Assembly (NCBI GenBank): GCA_000697455.1
Contig: JNET01032006.1
Span: forward strand, 1-28,469
Origin: Basidiobolus heterosporus B8920
Lineage: Eukaryota; Basidiobolomycota; Basidiobolomycetes; Basidiobolales; Basidiobolaceae
Length of the DNA: 28,469 nucleotides
Direction: 5' to 3'
Shown here: positions 1-9,900 of the stretch, piece after piece
Layout of the letters: each line of letters opens with the position of its first letter
How positions within the stretch are numbered: position 1 is the stretch's first letter
Translations under genes and position numbers: made by a program
Notes under the pieces: generated by a model
What the model was told of the DNA's origin: nothing
The model's input: the letters and a program-made list of their open reading frames with translations, nothing else
Database searches by the model: none

Positions 1-140
1 AAAGTAGTCATCTGCAGCTGGATTTCTCCTAGTGAGAAATTTGTAGGTTGCCAATTTTATGACAGTGTTTTTACGGTGACTATGGATCTGGAAAAGAATC
101 TGCCAATTTTCTGCTGGTATTTTGACTGCAATTTCTCATA

Positions 141-287
141 CAGACAGGCTAGGTTAAGGTTCCCTAGTGATATAGGCATAGCATATAAGGACAGGTAGCT
201 CCATGGTTAGAGCACTTTGCTAGAATTAAGGAGGTCCCATGTGTAATACTGGGTCAGACCAACATTTCTCCCCAAATAATTTTGACA
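141..287 (+). repeat. tRNA-derived SINE-like repeat, copy 1 (degenerate)
   Basis: This block matches 924-1070 without gaps at a constant offset of 783 bp. I count about 20 mismatches in the 120 positions 142-261 versus 925-1044. Positions 189-261 resemble a tRNA: a box-A-like TAGCTCCATGG, an anticodon-arm-like segment around TTGCTAGAATTAAGG, and a TCAGACCA 3' end. The box B region has decayed (TGTGTAATACT). Homology also covers about 47 bp upstream of the tRNA-like part and about 25 bp downstream (CTCCCCAAATAAT). Likely a dead member of a Pol III-type dispersed repeat family. Confidence 0.7.
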
Positions 288-329
288 TTTAGGAAGAGTA
301 TGAAATTAGTGATAAACTAGGTAGGTTAT

Positions 330-645
330 AAGAGGGTAAATTCACACTTGAGTTTTGCTTGGAATAATTTCACTAATGTAAAAGTAAGCAGTATAATTGA
401 TGTTCTCAGGTATTTCCAAATAATTCCAAATGTTTCATATATGCTTCTGGGACCTTCCTTAACATATGACATATGTTGATTTGCTTACTTCATGACAAAG
501 GTACAAACACTAGTTTATATTCAATAAATCTACAAGTAAATATCAAAGATTCTTCTGATTCTTCTTATCACTGCCAATAACTCATGGAATCTTGCAACAA
601 GATATAGTTTGAATCATTAGGTGTCAAGCTATCTAAGTTATAACA
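330..645 (+). repeat. Decayed copy of the MITE-like element seen intact at 27403-27827
   Basis: Several blocks match the right-flank element in the same order and orientation: TTCTGGGACCTTCCTTAA near 448-465, TTCAATAAATCTAC near 518-531, TGCCAATAACTCATGGAATC near 572-591, and a terminal GTTTGAATCATTAGGTGTCAAG near 608-629 that corresponds to the right terminal inverted repeat. The left end is poorly preserved, so the boundaries are approximate. Confidence 0.6.
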
Positions 646-923
646 TTTTTTACCTATTGGCCAAACTATTCAGGATAACCCCTGCCTCTATGGAATAACA
701 AGTGGATGGTTATATTCTAGGAGTAACTGGAAGTGGGCAGGAGATTTTTAGGGTATTAAGGTTTTACTTTATGCAGACCAGGAGTAGACTGTTGAAAGTC
801 TGGTGACTTGTGGTCAAACAGCATTTGCTAAAGAGGAAAATATGGAGTATAGTGGCTGCATATGAACACAAAGTCTAAAACCAATCAGTTTCTTGTATAG
901 CTGACATGCCAAAGTACCATACA

Positions 924-1070
924 TAGACAGACTAGGTTAAAGTCCCCTAGTAATATAGGCATAGCATATAAGCACTGGTAGCTTAGTGGTTAGAGTATCT
1001 TGCTAGAGTTAAGGGGGTCCCAGGTTCAATTCTTGGCCAGACCAACAATTCTCCCCAAATAATATCAACA
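924..1070 (+). repeat. tRNA-derived SINE-like repeat, copy 2 (tRNA-like part 972-1044)
   Basis: The tRNA-like part folds plausibly. The T arm is CCAGG-TTCAATT-CTTGG (1020-1036). The anticodon arm is a weak 5-bp stem around CTAGAGT, which would read AGA. The D arm contains GCTTAGTGGTTAGAG, and the acceptor arms GCACTGG and CCAGACC have only 5 of 7 pairs. Box A is TAGCTTAGTGG and box B is GGTTCAATTCT. The weak acceptor stem and the second copy with a shared 5' block argue for a tRNA-derived element rather than a functional tRNA gene. The 5' block contains a CTAGG...CCTAG inverted repeat. Confidence 0.72.
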
Positions 1071-2743
1071 TAGACTTGATGTGCATATTTTTGACAAGAG
1101 ATAAATAGTACTACATATGGATATGTTTAAGAGGTTTTGGGGACAGGTATGGAAGTTAAGAGGCCATTTGGGCATGTTTAACTTAGTCCTAATATCAGAG
1201 TACTTATGAATTAATCAAAATATTTGAGCCAAAGCCTATGCATGTGTTATGAGCAAACCAATGCAGGAGAAAAGACCAGGTAGGACAAGGCAAGAACAAC
1301 ACTGGAATCCAGTAGGAATGTTTATTCATAGCCTGTGTTTATCAGGTGGAGGAATACATAAGGCTGGATAGTACTATATATACTTTTCTGATAACAAGTG
1401 CCAACACAATACTTAATAACCAATGGGGTAATATTAAACTAAATGGAGGAACTATATCCATGATGGTTAATCCATGTAACCATGTGATCTTTGTGTAACA
1501 TTAGGACTTCCAAATAGGGACTTGAAGCTAGAATACAAAACAGGGATTCTAGATATGGAATATTGTGTAAGGTTAGTAGCATATATGGTAATTATTTGGA
1601 CTTGGCAAGGATAGATATCTTGGGGCTGGTGACAACTGATGCCTACAGAATCTGGGGATAATGAATGATACATAGGGTTATACAAAGACTGGGTGTTTAC
1701 TGACATAAGATCTTGGCAGCATGAGGCTATAGCATATTTTTCAATACTTCTGAATTACACAGAAAAGTTTATAGAATCCCATTACTAGTAAGAGTCACTA
1801 GAATAATTACAGAAAGCATTAGGTCATAAGTGCATGTCAGTAATCAAGGAGCCACTGGTGCTAATGGAGGGGACCTTGAATATCACAAGGATGTATTACT
1901 ATATGATATTTTATAATAGGAAACTATACTATTCATGCCTTTGGTTGGGAGTAGAAGAGAGACCATATACTACTCTAGAGATATGTTGCAGTGATTTCAG
2001 TATGAATAAACTGGCATAAGTTTATTCATAAAATCAACATTTCCAAAATATCTCAAGTAAACCCAATTGCTCTTACCCATGATCAATATGTTGATTATTT
2101 CATCCATAATAAACTTTACAACAAACGTTAATACTTGGGTACTAAATTTCCATGTTTAATTGCTTGATTTTTATATAAATTTATACCGGATAAATGGATC
2201 AATCAAATTCACTTGGATTCTTCTATCCACTATGGGAAACTATTCTTGTGGGATTTGGATTGATCTCTACGGAACTTGAGATTAGTTTGAGTTGGGTTGA
2301 ATTGTTGCCTCGCATGTACCTGAATTCTTAAGTACATGGTCTAGTTTCAGCGGATGTAGCGCATGAATGTATCCTGATGACGTAGGGTATTTCAAGTTAA
2401 CTGGATTTCTTTTGATTATCTAATGTGATGTCAGGTAAGTGAATTAAAAGGATTTATTTCGTGTAGGAAGGTGTGTGTTTAGGTCAAGGGCAAGGGCATG
2501 TGGTTGGTTTATACTTAGGGAGGTAGGAGAGTGCTTCAGGTAGGGCGCAAGTGGAAGGTGGGGGCAATGGCTAAGATCAGGGGAATGAGAAAGGGAAAGG
2601 GGCTTGGATAATTTACTTAACAAGGTGATATTTACAGTGCACGCAAACCTCCCACAGATGCGGGAAAAAAGCATGTTCTAAGCAATTGATGGAACGTCCA
2701 GGCCTTCTTATTCTCTAGTCACACTTCCACTCATTAGCCCACT
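1071..2743. other. AT-rich region without a recognisable gene
   Basis: The open frames here (for example 1467-1706 and 1834-2019) are short and low in information, and I recognise no domain in them. A G-rich stretch lies at about 2466-2610 and encodes only low-complexity peptides. The region ends at the stop codon of the CASTOR-like gene. I see no RNA gene beyond the tRNA-like repeats upstream. Confidence 0.55.
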
Positions 2744-4440
2744 TTACGCTACTAAATGGGGTTCATAGCGAAACTTCCCGATCTCCTGCTCAGTGGGTGT
2801 TACCGGCGGTGTATCAAGTGCCTCCAAGATTTGCTGTGCAATAGGAAGATGGTCTTCTTCGACCTAGAATGGAGGTAGCATGGAGGTTACTACGTGTGTC
2901 GATTTGATTGAGCTGTGGGTTCGTGTTTCACTTACCAGGACATTGGCGCATTGGGTAGTACTGAGGTAGATGAGATTAATCCCAGCATCACTAAGCGGAC
3001 TTGACATGGAGTGAACGATTCCGTACCTATCGCACACTGGAAAACTCATTAGTCAACACGTCCAAGGGAACCCTCAAAATCGAGCCAAACGATTATTTGT
3101 GAACCAACCCCCACCGAAAATAGAAAGGTCGATTTGAATCAGCCTCATAGGACGTCTGGTTAAGCTCATGTTGATCATGTAGTGTTCGAACTGAGCCAGA
3201 ACGCTTTCCTCTACGATCAACGAGATCCCATCCTCAGTTGCGGTAAACGAGACGAATCTAGTCTTGGTACTCCTACAAGAGCAACTTTAGTATTGATCCT
3301 GATCCTGTCCCCGTCCCTGTCCCGGAACCCCTTGGTGCTTACCTGAAGTCTTCCACCAGTTCAGGATACAACAGTATCCGGATAAGCTTCATAGCCCAAT
3401 TATCTCGATATTCTTTGTCCAACCCGACCAGTCTCAGTTTGTGCTTTGTAACGATTTTGGTGCATTGACGACGCACCTGGACGATAATATCTTGCTCCAA
3501 GACGTCACCATTGCCAAGATTTTCCATGGATTTGAGACTAGTAGGTGGTTGCTCCAAGTTGAAGCTACTGGCAGGGATCTCCATAGGAAACGGAGATTCG
3601 GGTGGCGTGGAAAGCTCCACCGCATCTAGATCAATGAAATCGAATCCACAGGTTTGTAAGGTTTCTATGGCGAAAGGGATTCTTTTCTCCTTAATCTGTT
3701 GAAGGTGACAAAAATCTCATCAATACCGGCGACTGCAGAGCATTGATCGTCTTGAAACTTACGAGGAAGTAATCGGTTTGATATGTTGACAAATAAAATA
3801 TACTAATGCCAGCCCGAGCAAGAGGTCCAGTAAGTTCGTTGATTCGTCTAGAGTTAAGCTCTACAGAAAACCCCCAGTTCAGTCAACCGGTTGGTGTTGT
3901 GTGTAGGTATGGTGGGCACTTACCTAGTCCATAAGCATTGTCTATCTCAAGTACTCGAAATATGTCATCACAGATCTTTATCCCGGGGGTGGATTTCAAG
4001 GCAGGAGATTGCAAAAAATCCTTCTCTACGGAATTCACATCTGCGATAATGGATATTTCGGACACATTTTCGGTATAGCTGAAAAAACTATCACGTCTAG
4101 AAGATATCCAGTTTCAGTCATAAACATGAGTCGAGGTAAGGTTGAAGCGAGAGTCCAAGAAAGGTGAGAAGCAACGAGTGTGCATAGAGTAGAGAAAAAA
4201 AGTGCCTGGTTAACAAGTGGTTCCAAAAAAGGATTTATACTGAAAGACCCATTCAAACACGTCCAAACAAAATATCGTGAGGTTGAATCACACAGCGAAA
4301 GACATAAAAAGGGGCAGTGGAGAACGTATTGACCTTGAAGGGAAGAAGGTGTTTTTCACAATGGCATGCGTCCATAGCGGTCGAGAGTTGATAGGAAAAC
4401 TGAGGATACGCACACGCGCCGGAAGAATGGAAATGTTCAT
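2744..4440 (-). CDS. CASTOR/GATS-like ACT-domain protein (putative arginine-sensor family)
   Basis: Seven exons in consistent phase: 4440-4334, 4096-3924, 3860-3763, 3695-3343, 3272-3115, 3036-2936 and 2863-2744. They encode 369 aa; human CASTOR1 has 329. Mammalian CASTOR1 binds arginine between its ACT domains and releases GATOR2, which lets mTORC1 become active. Recognisable blocks, in order, are an N-terminal LPARVRILSFPINSRPLWTH, FFSYTEN (residues ~40-46), AGISIFYLSTYQTDYFL (~110-126), RFVSFTATEDGISLIVEES in the second half, and YGIVHSMSSPLSDAGINLIY with LSTTQCANVLVEEDH (~301-335). The serine matching CASTOR1 S111 is present (S113). The position matching D304 is alanine (A327). Residues ~155-195 form a low-complexity linker between the halves. 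Exon 1 uses a GTCAAT donor, which is unusual. Whether the protein senses arginine in this fungus is unknown. Confidence 0.87.
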
Positions 4441-5179
4441 TGGCAAATAGAAAAGAGCCGCAGTGTTACAAGGAAAAGATTACCAGGAAGCTAAATGGTT
4501 GCCAACAGCAGTAAAAGGAGAGTAGCAAAAGGTAAATATTAAAACGAACTTCGTAGCACGCAAACGCCACAAGAGAAGAAAAATATAGATGACAGTTGAA
4601 ATTGGTGCAGTCCGGCAGATTGTAGGAGCTGAGTAAAACTTAGAAAATCAGAAAAAGGAGAATCTAAAGTTAGAAACAGGCCTGGAGTCTGGATAAGCAC
4701 ATCTTTTATGGGCTCACTGAAAGGGGCTGATTAAGTTCCACACATCATCCAATTGACGGAATTGTTAGGAATTATCAGAATGGCCCAAACTATATCCCTA
4801 TCCCTTATTTACTTTACAGCTAGTGAAAGGGAGAGTCAGAGTCAGAGTTAGGGTTAGGGCTAGGGTAAGGTTGATAGAAATTGTTTGACTGGGTTTAGCT
4901 TTTTCTCGTATGTATGATCAGTCAGGGTGAGCCATTGTTAGTAATAAGGTGTTCGGGAATCAGTTATCTCCGATGATTGCCGTATTAACAACACTGATAG
5001 ATATAGCCTCAACCTTCAACCAAATTTGCTCTACAGATCCCACTCCCTGGGAATGCTAAAAAAACTAAATTCTGAAACTTCGCACAAATCGTTCCGGAAT
5101 AGATCCACCTTATCATTTTTTGGTCAATCGTCAGTTAATATGGGTTGACCTGTGTGGATTCTTATCTTGAGACTCTTCA
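4441..5179. promoter_or_regulatory. Shared upstream region of the CASTOR-like and GEMIN2 genes, with telobox repeats
   Basis: A 739-bp gap between two divergent start codons, so it should hold both promoters. The only clear signal is a telomere-like tract at 4848-4865 (TTAGGGTTAGGGCTAGGG), preceded by GAGTCAGAGTCAGAG. I see no convincing TATA box and no coding sequence. Confidence 0.5.
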
Positions 5180-6286
5180 ATGGTGGCAACCTCCAAAACC
5201 AAACTTTACGTCAAGGAAAACGAGGAAGATGACTGGAGTCTACGCTCGGCTCTGCCGGTCGCCATGACTGATGTCGACCTTGAGGGGCCTCCTACGACTG
5301 GAGAAGAGTACTTGAGAATGGTTCGGTGAGTCAATTGGTTCGGATCAACTTTGCCTCTTAACTTTCCTTCTAACTGCATCCTCTACTTTGCTGCATTCAC
5401 TTTCAACTTTCAGTATGGAATCCAATAGTCGACCAAGTGTATTTATATCCAAGACAAAACCGCCAGCTACAACACACTCTCCTATACCAAAAACACCAAG
5501 AGAAGCAGAAATTCGTAAAGACTCAACTGAAGATCGAATCCCTTCGTCAGAATGGCGTGAGGCATTCAGAAGCCGATTTATCAATTTACGCAAAGTAAGG
5601 AGAACCTTTGGGTATTTCTCATACAAGGAATTGGACGTTTATTTCAGTTGTCTTTAGATATTCGAGCACCAAAGAAAGAATTTTAAAAAAAAACCACAAC
5701 CAAACGGCGTGGATGGCTTACCGTATTTTAAAGACGAGACAGCATGGCGCAATCTCCTCTACGGGAACCCGTCTGAGACAGAGGCAATGCTTCCATATTC
5801 GTCGATCTTGTTTGCGTTGGATCAGGTAATGCTTGTGAATATTCAGCTGTTTTCAACTAAAGCTAACAATCTCAAAATAAGAAAACTACACTAACACTAC
5901 TGGAATACCACATTGATTGGTTAGAGGAGGATTCAATCACTAAGAATCAGGTAAGTGCTCCATCCTTCTTTAGGTTTCTCGCGTTAAGGCTAACAAAGAC
6001 CTCAAGGCGCAATGGCTATTCGCGTTGCTACTACGAGTTGACAAACTGCTTACGTCCGACAGCATTTCCACACTTCGGGAACTATGCCGTCAATGGGGCT
6101 CTATACGTTCCAACCTGGTAAGTAATTCTGTGATACTCAACTCAGGAATCCCCAATCCCCACTAAGATCATCCCATTCTAGACACATGGCATAAATGAAC
6201 AAATAGCATCACTCAACATGCTCATTAGCATCGTGGTCGATTACTTTGGCCAGCTGGATCTCTGGGACGAAATCAACGCAAGCTGA
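5180..6286 (+). CDS. GEMIN2: GEMIN2 (SMN-interacting protein 1), SMN-complex subunit
   Basis: Six exons: 5180-5325, 5414-5594, 5658-5825, 5882-5950, 6007-6117 and 6182-6286, giving 259 aa (human Gemin2 is 280). Gemin2 holds the Sm-protein ring during spliceosomal snRNP assembly in the cytoplasm. The N-terminal half has the family block LPVAMTDVDLEGPPTTGEEYLRMVR (residues ~25-49). The linker helix carries PSSEWREAFRSRFINLRK. The C-terminal helical half reads TLTLLEYHIDWLEED, then AQWLFALLLRVDKLLTSD, then SLNMLISIVVDYFGQLDLWD, matching the human order WLYALLACLEKPLL... to LNLLICLVSRYFDQRDLAD. All introns have GT donors and AG acceptors, and every junction after the first two exons is phase 0. 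No odd features. Retention of Gemin2 fits a fungus with an intron-rich genome. Confidence 0.93.
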
Positions 6287-6929
6287 GTTCCCCGTCAGCC
6301 AGTCCCGTCAACCCTATTCATGATTATTATTACATGTAGAATTAGGGTTAGGGTAAGTGATTATCACAGATTGTAGTTTATATAGAGTTAGGATATCTAT
6401 CCGAGGAGGTTGTTGAATATCTATCATCAACCTGGGGCGATTGGGCGATTGGGCGATTGGGCAATTGTTGAATAAATCTTAGTCTTCAGAAGTTTGGTCA
6501 ATGTTTTGTGATCAACCGACCTAAACATCAGGATTTGTAGCATAAGGGAATGGGTGATTTCATGGGTGATTGGCCAGCCATACCATAACAAGGACTGACA
6601 AAATCCAATGACAGTAATGCTAATTTGTTTACGCTCGATAGGATGTTTACACTTGTGAAGCAGGCTAATAAATATATTTAGTGCAAGTGACAACCCACTT
6701 TACTTTACCTCAACTGCTAGTTTACGAACATCGAAGAACCCCCACTGAGCAAAATAGAGAGTGGACTCATTCGATCTATCCACTCCCGTACTAACCCTTC
6801 CTTTCACAGCACAGTTCATTTTCAGGTAGGCTATTCCTTATGAGTTCTAGACACTAGTACCTAGACTGACTCAGTTTTCTTCTAGTTGTCCCCAATACTA
6901 GGTTCGTTTTTTACTGAGTAAAGTTGAAC
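6287..6929. other. Intergenic region with telobox motifs and a small 8-bp tandem repeat
   Basis: Separates GEMIN2 from the FHA gene on the same strand. It contains AACCCTA at 6309-6315 and TTAGGGTTAGGG at 6342-6353. Four tandem GGGCGATT-type units lie at 6435-6466, the last one being GGGCAATT. The open frame on the minus strand (6427-6693) runs through the tandem repeat and has no recognisable domain. Confidence 0.6.
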
Positions 6930-9900
6930 ATGGGGTCCTATGGAAGCTTTATAGTTACTCGTAGAGTTGGCGGAGATTTTAAGACTTTTCCTATCAACAA
7001 AAAGGAATTCCTCATCGGAAAGTAAAGATCGTTCAGAGCTTTCGTGTTTATGAGTTCACAATTGTTGACTGAATTGATGGTTTACCTATAGACAACTCAC
7101 ATGTGACGTCCGTATATACTTACCTCAAATCGCTGACAATCATTGTAAAATTTCCTTCGAAAAAGAGGGTCAGGTGGGTGGTACATAAACTGGAGCTCCT
7201 TTGTTGGCTACATATTAACTTCTTTCGTCATCACAGGCTACCCTTATCAATCTTAGCAAGAATGGGACCATGATCAACGGAGAAAAGCTCGGTGAGCAGG
7301 ACCGAAGAGCTCTCAAGGATCAAGACATTATCACAATTCATGACCGAACCTTCCGTTTCGAATATACTGCCCCTAATGCGAACAAGCCACAGTCGACCGT
7401 GCATCTATCAAAACCACTCCGTCCAATTAGTAGATCTAAAGCTACAGCAAACACTCCACTTTCCAAGTCATCTACCCGGCCTTTCCATGCAGCCACCACC
7501 CCTTTGACAAATCAAGTCAAGGGGCACATAAGAGCACCGCTTACTGAGCCATCTAAAAAAGGTACCAAGCCCCTTTTTGGAGCGCGCAATCAGACCAATG
7601 AATTTACCCAGCTCTTCAAGAAGACCAAGCTCGAGCACGAAGAGCAGAAGCAACGCATTGTATCCTCACTGCCTGGTGAGCATCAGACTGACGACTCAAA
7701 CTTGAAAAATTTGAAAGCCAAAACTGAGGAGACAATTATTAAGTGCGAGGCTCAACTAGATACCATTAACGACAAGTTAACCACATCAAGTCAGATCCTC
7801 AGCGAGGCTCACCAGGCTCAACTGACAACTCCGTCCGTAGTCGACAACCGCTCCAATTCGCACCCAGCTGATGTCGAGCCAATTGAAGGCATTAGGCCAG
7901 AAGCTGATGTCTCCACTGCTGACCAGATATTACAGACTGCCACATCCCCCAAGCTTCCAAAAGCGCTGTTTCTTATGAATACTAAGAGCCCTAAAAAGAG
8001 AAAGTCTCTGGATACTACCTCACTTATGCAGCCTCGTTCACCTGGTCGCCGCTCCTCTAGACGAAGATCTTCTTTGCTTGATCAAAGTAGCCTGTTGGGG
8101 GTCAAGATTGAACAGGCTTCTTCAGAAACCCCCGTTCCAGACACCAATACTCTGGTAGAAGAGAACTCCCGCCGTAAGGTTACCTTCGGACCTGACTTGA
8201 GCCCAGAAATCTACGACAGAGCTCTACCACCAAACTCGCCATTGAAGCGTGGAAGGAAAACCCCCAGTGGAACGCCAGCATTGGGTCAAAGTAAATTAAG
8301 AGATGCGATCGAAGACTCCCCTGAGCCGACTTCAGTCAGGCGAGTAACGTTTGGGCCGGATTTAAGTCCCGAGATATTTGACAAATCGCTTCCACCCAAT
8401 TCTCCCTTGAAGAAGGGTCGAGACATTTCCTCGGCCAACAATACTCCTCAGGGGGACTTTGTTACCGCTAAACCTAGCACGCCATCCTCTTCATTGCTGA
8501 AAAATGTACTCAAACAGTTCCGCGCTAAGGAAGATAGTCCAATCACTCTGGACTCCAATGAGGAATCCGTTGAGGCATCTGTGCTAGCCTTGGAGTTGCT
8601 GAACGATGTCACCACAAACTCGGAGGAACCTACCAGCGTCTCAACTGATACAGACACATTATTGGTTGGTTCTAATGACAACTCCGATGATTCCAATGAA
8701 TCTGTCCCCATCAATAGTGATGATAAACTCGTGGAGTCAGTTGAGTCAGCTGAAACCGAAAATTGCCCATCCATCGATTCTAACGTCATCATTCACTTTG
8801 ATGACTCTGAGAGTCACATTCCCGAAGATGCCAACTCAGAGAAGGTAGGAGCGGAGGAAGTGGCTAACGATGCTGGGGCTTCTTCACCCTCTCCTTCACA
8901 GCCTGACGAAGAGAAGACTGGTCCACTCACCCCGGAGAAGAGAGGACCAGAGATTTCTGCTACTTTCACCTCGGACAGTACTGCTGAAGGCGTTGCTATT
9001 GCCGAACTATTTGATGCTACCATGGAATCAGTCCAAGGGGAGCCTCTTCCTCCTTCCACCTCGGAGGATATGTCAGAAGAGGGATCCGTGACTGATCTTG
9101 ATTCTGAGTCTATGGCTAGCCATTGCAGCACTGAAAATACGGAGCTTCAACACGAAGAAGCTTTGGCAATTCCTGCTGAAGAGCAAATGGAGTCTGAAGT
9201 CACACCATCCAACCCAATTCAGAAAGAGGAGTGTGATTCACGTAATGATGATGAAACAGAAGATCATGATGCAAGCGATGATCAACTTCCACTATCCCCT
9301 ATATCTGCATATGACGCACCCACCACCCCACAACAAACCATGCCATCCTCAGAAATTCCATCGGAAAGCGTTCGACAAGGGGAATGCATTGCCGAACTTT
9401 TTGCTACACCGCCCAGCAACAGCAAGAGCTTTTCAGATTCTCCCTCCCCAATGGCCATCGATTCACCTACTTTGAGCAACAATGGGCTACCTGGTGCCAC
9501 TGAGATAGTTACACCTACGCGTAAGCCACCCAACGTATCTACCGACACCTGTGAGAGTACTCGTCAAGGTGAAGCTATTGCCAAACTTTTGGCGACTCCA
9601 TCCCCCAAAGCCTCAGAAGAGAAGTTCTATACACCTGATTCGATTAGTGACTCGGTAATCAGCCAGCAAACCTGTGACTCGGAGCGAACTGTATCTGCCG
9701 TTATGGATACAGAAAGCTTTATTGAAGGTGAAGCCATAGCCACTCTACTCTCCACCCCAATCCCATCTTTGCCTGAATCTCCACTTTCATCGAAATTCAT
9801 AGACACACCTACTTTCACCTCAGGTCAATTCGATGCCTTGGATAGTCCATCGGATAAGGTAAATACTTCTTCGATGGAGGCATCCACTTCTACCGAAGAT

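Noticed and set aside
972..1044. Functional tRNA-Ser(AGA) gene
   Set aside because: Acceptor stem has two mismatches, the anticodon stem is weak, serine tRNAs need a long variable arm that is absent, and a second diverged copy shares non-tRNA flanks. Better explained as a tRNA-derived repeat.
2444..2674. 76-codon minus-strand frame
   Set aside because: Low-complexity Leu/Ser/Pro sequence from a G-rich tract; no domain and no splice-linked neighbour.
5608..5894. Separate overlapping frames inside GEMIN2
   Set aside because: They read partly through introns; the spliced frame reproduces Gemin2 from end to end.
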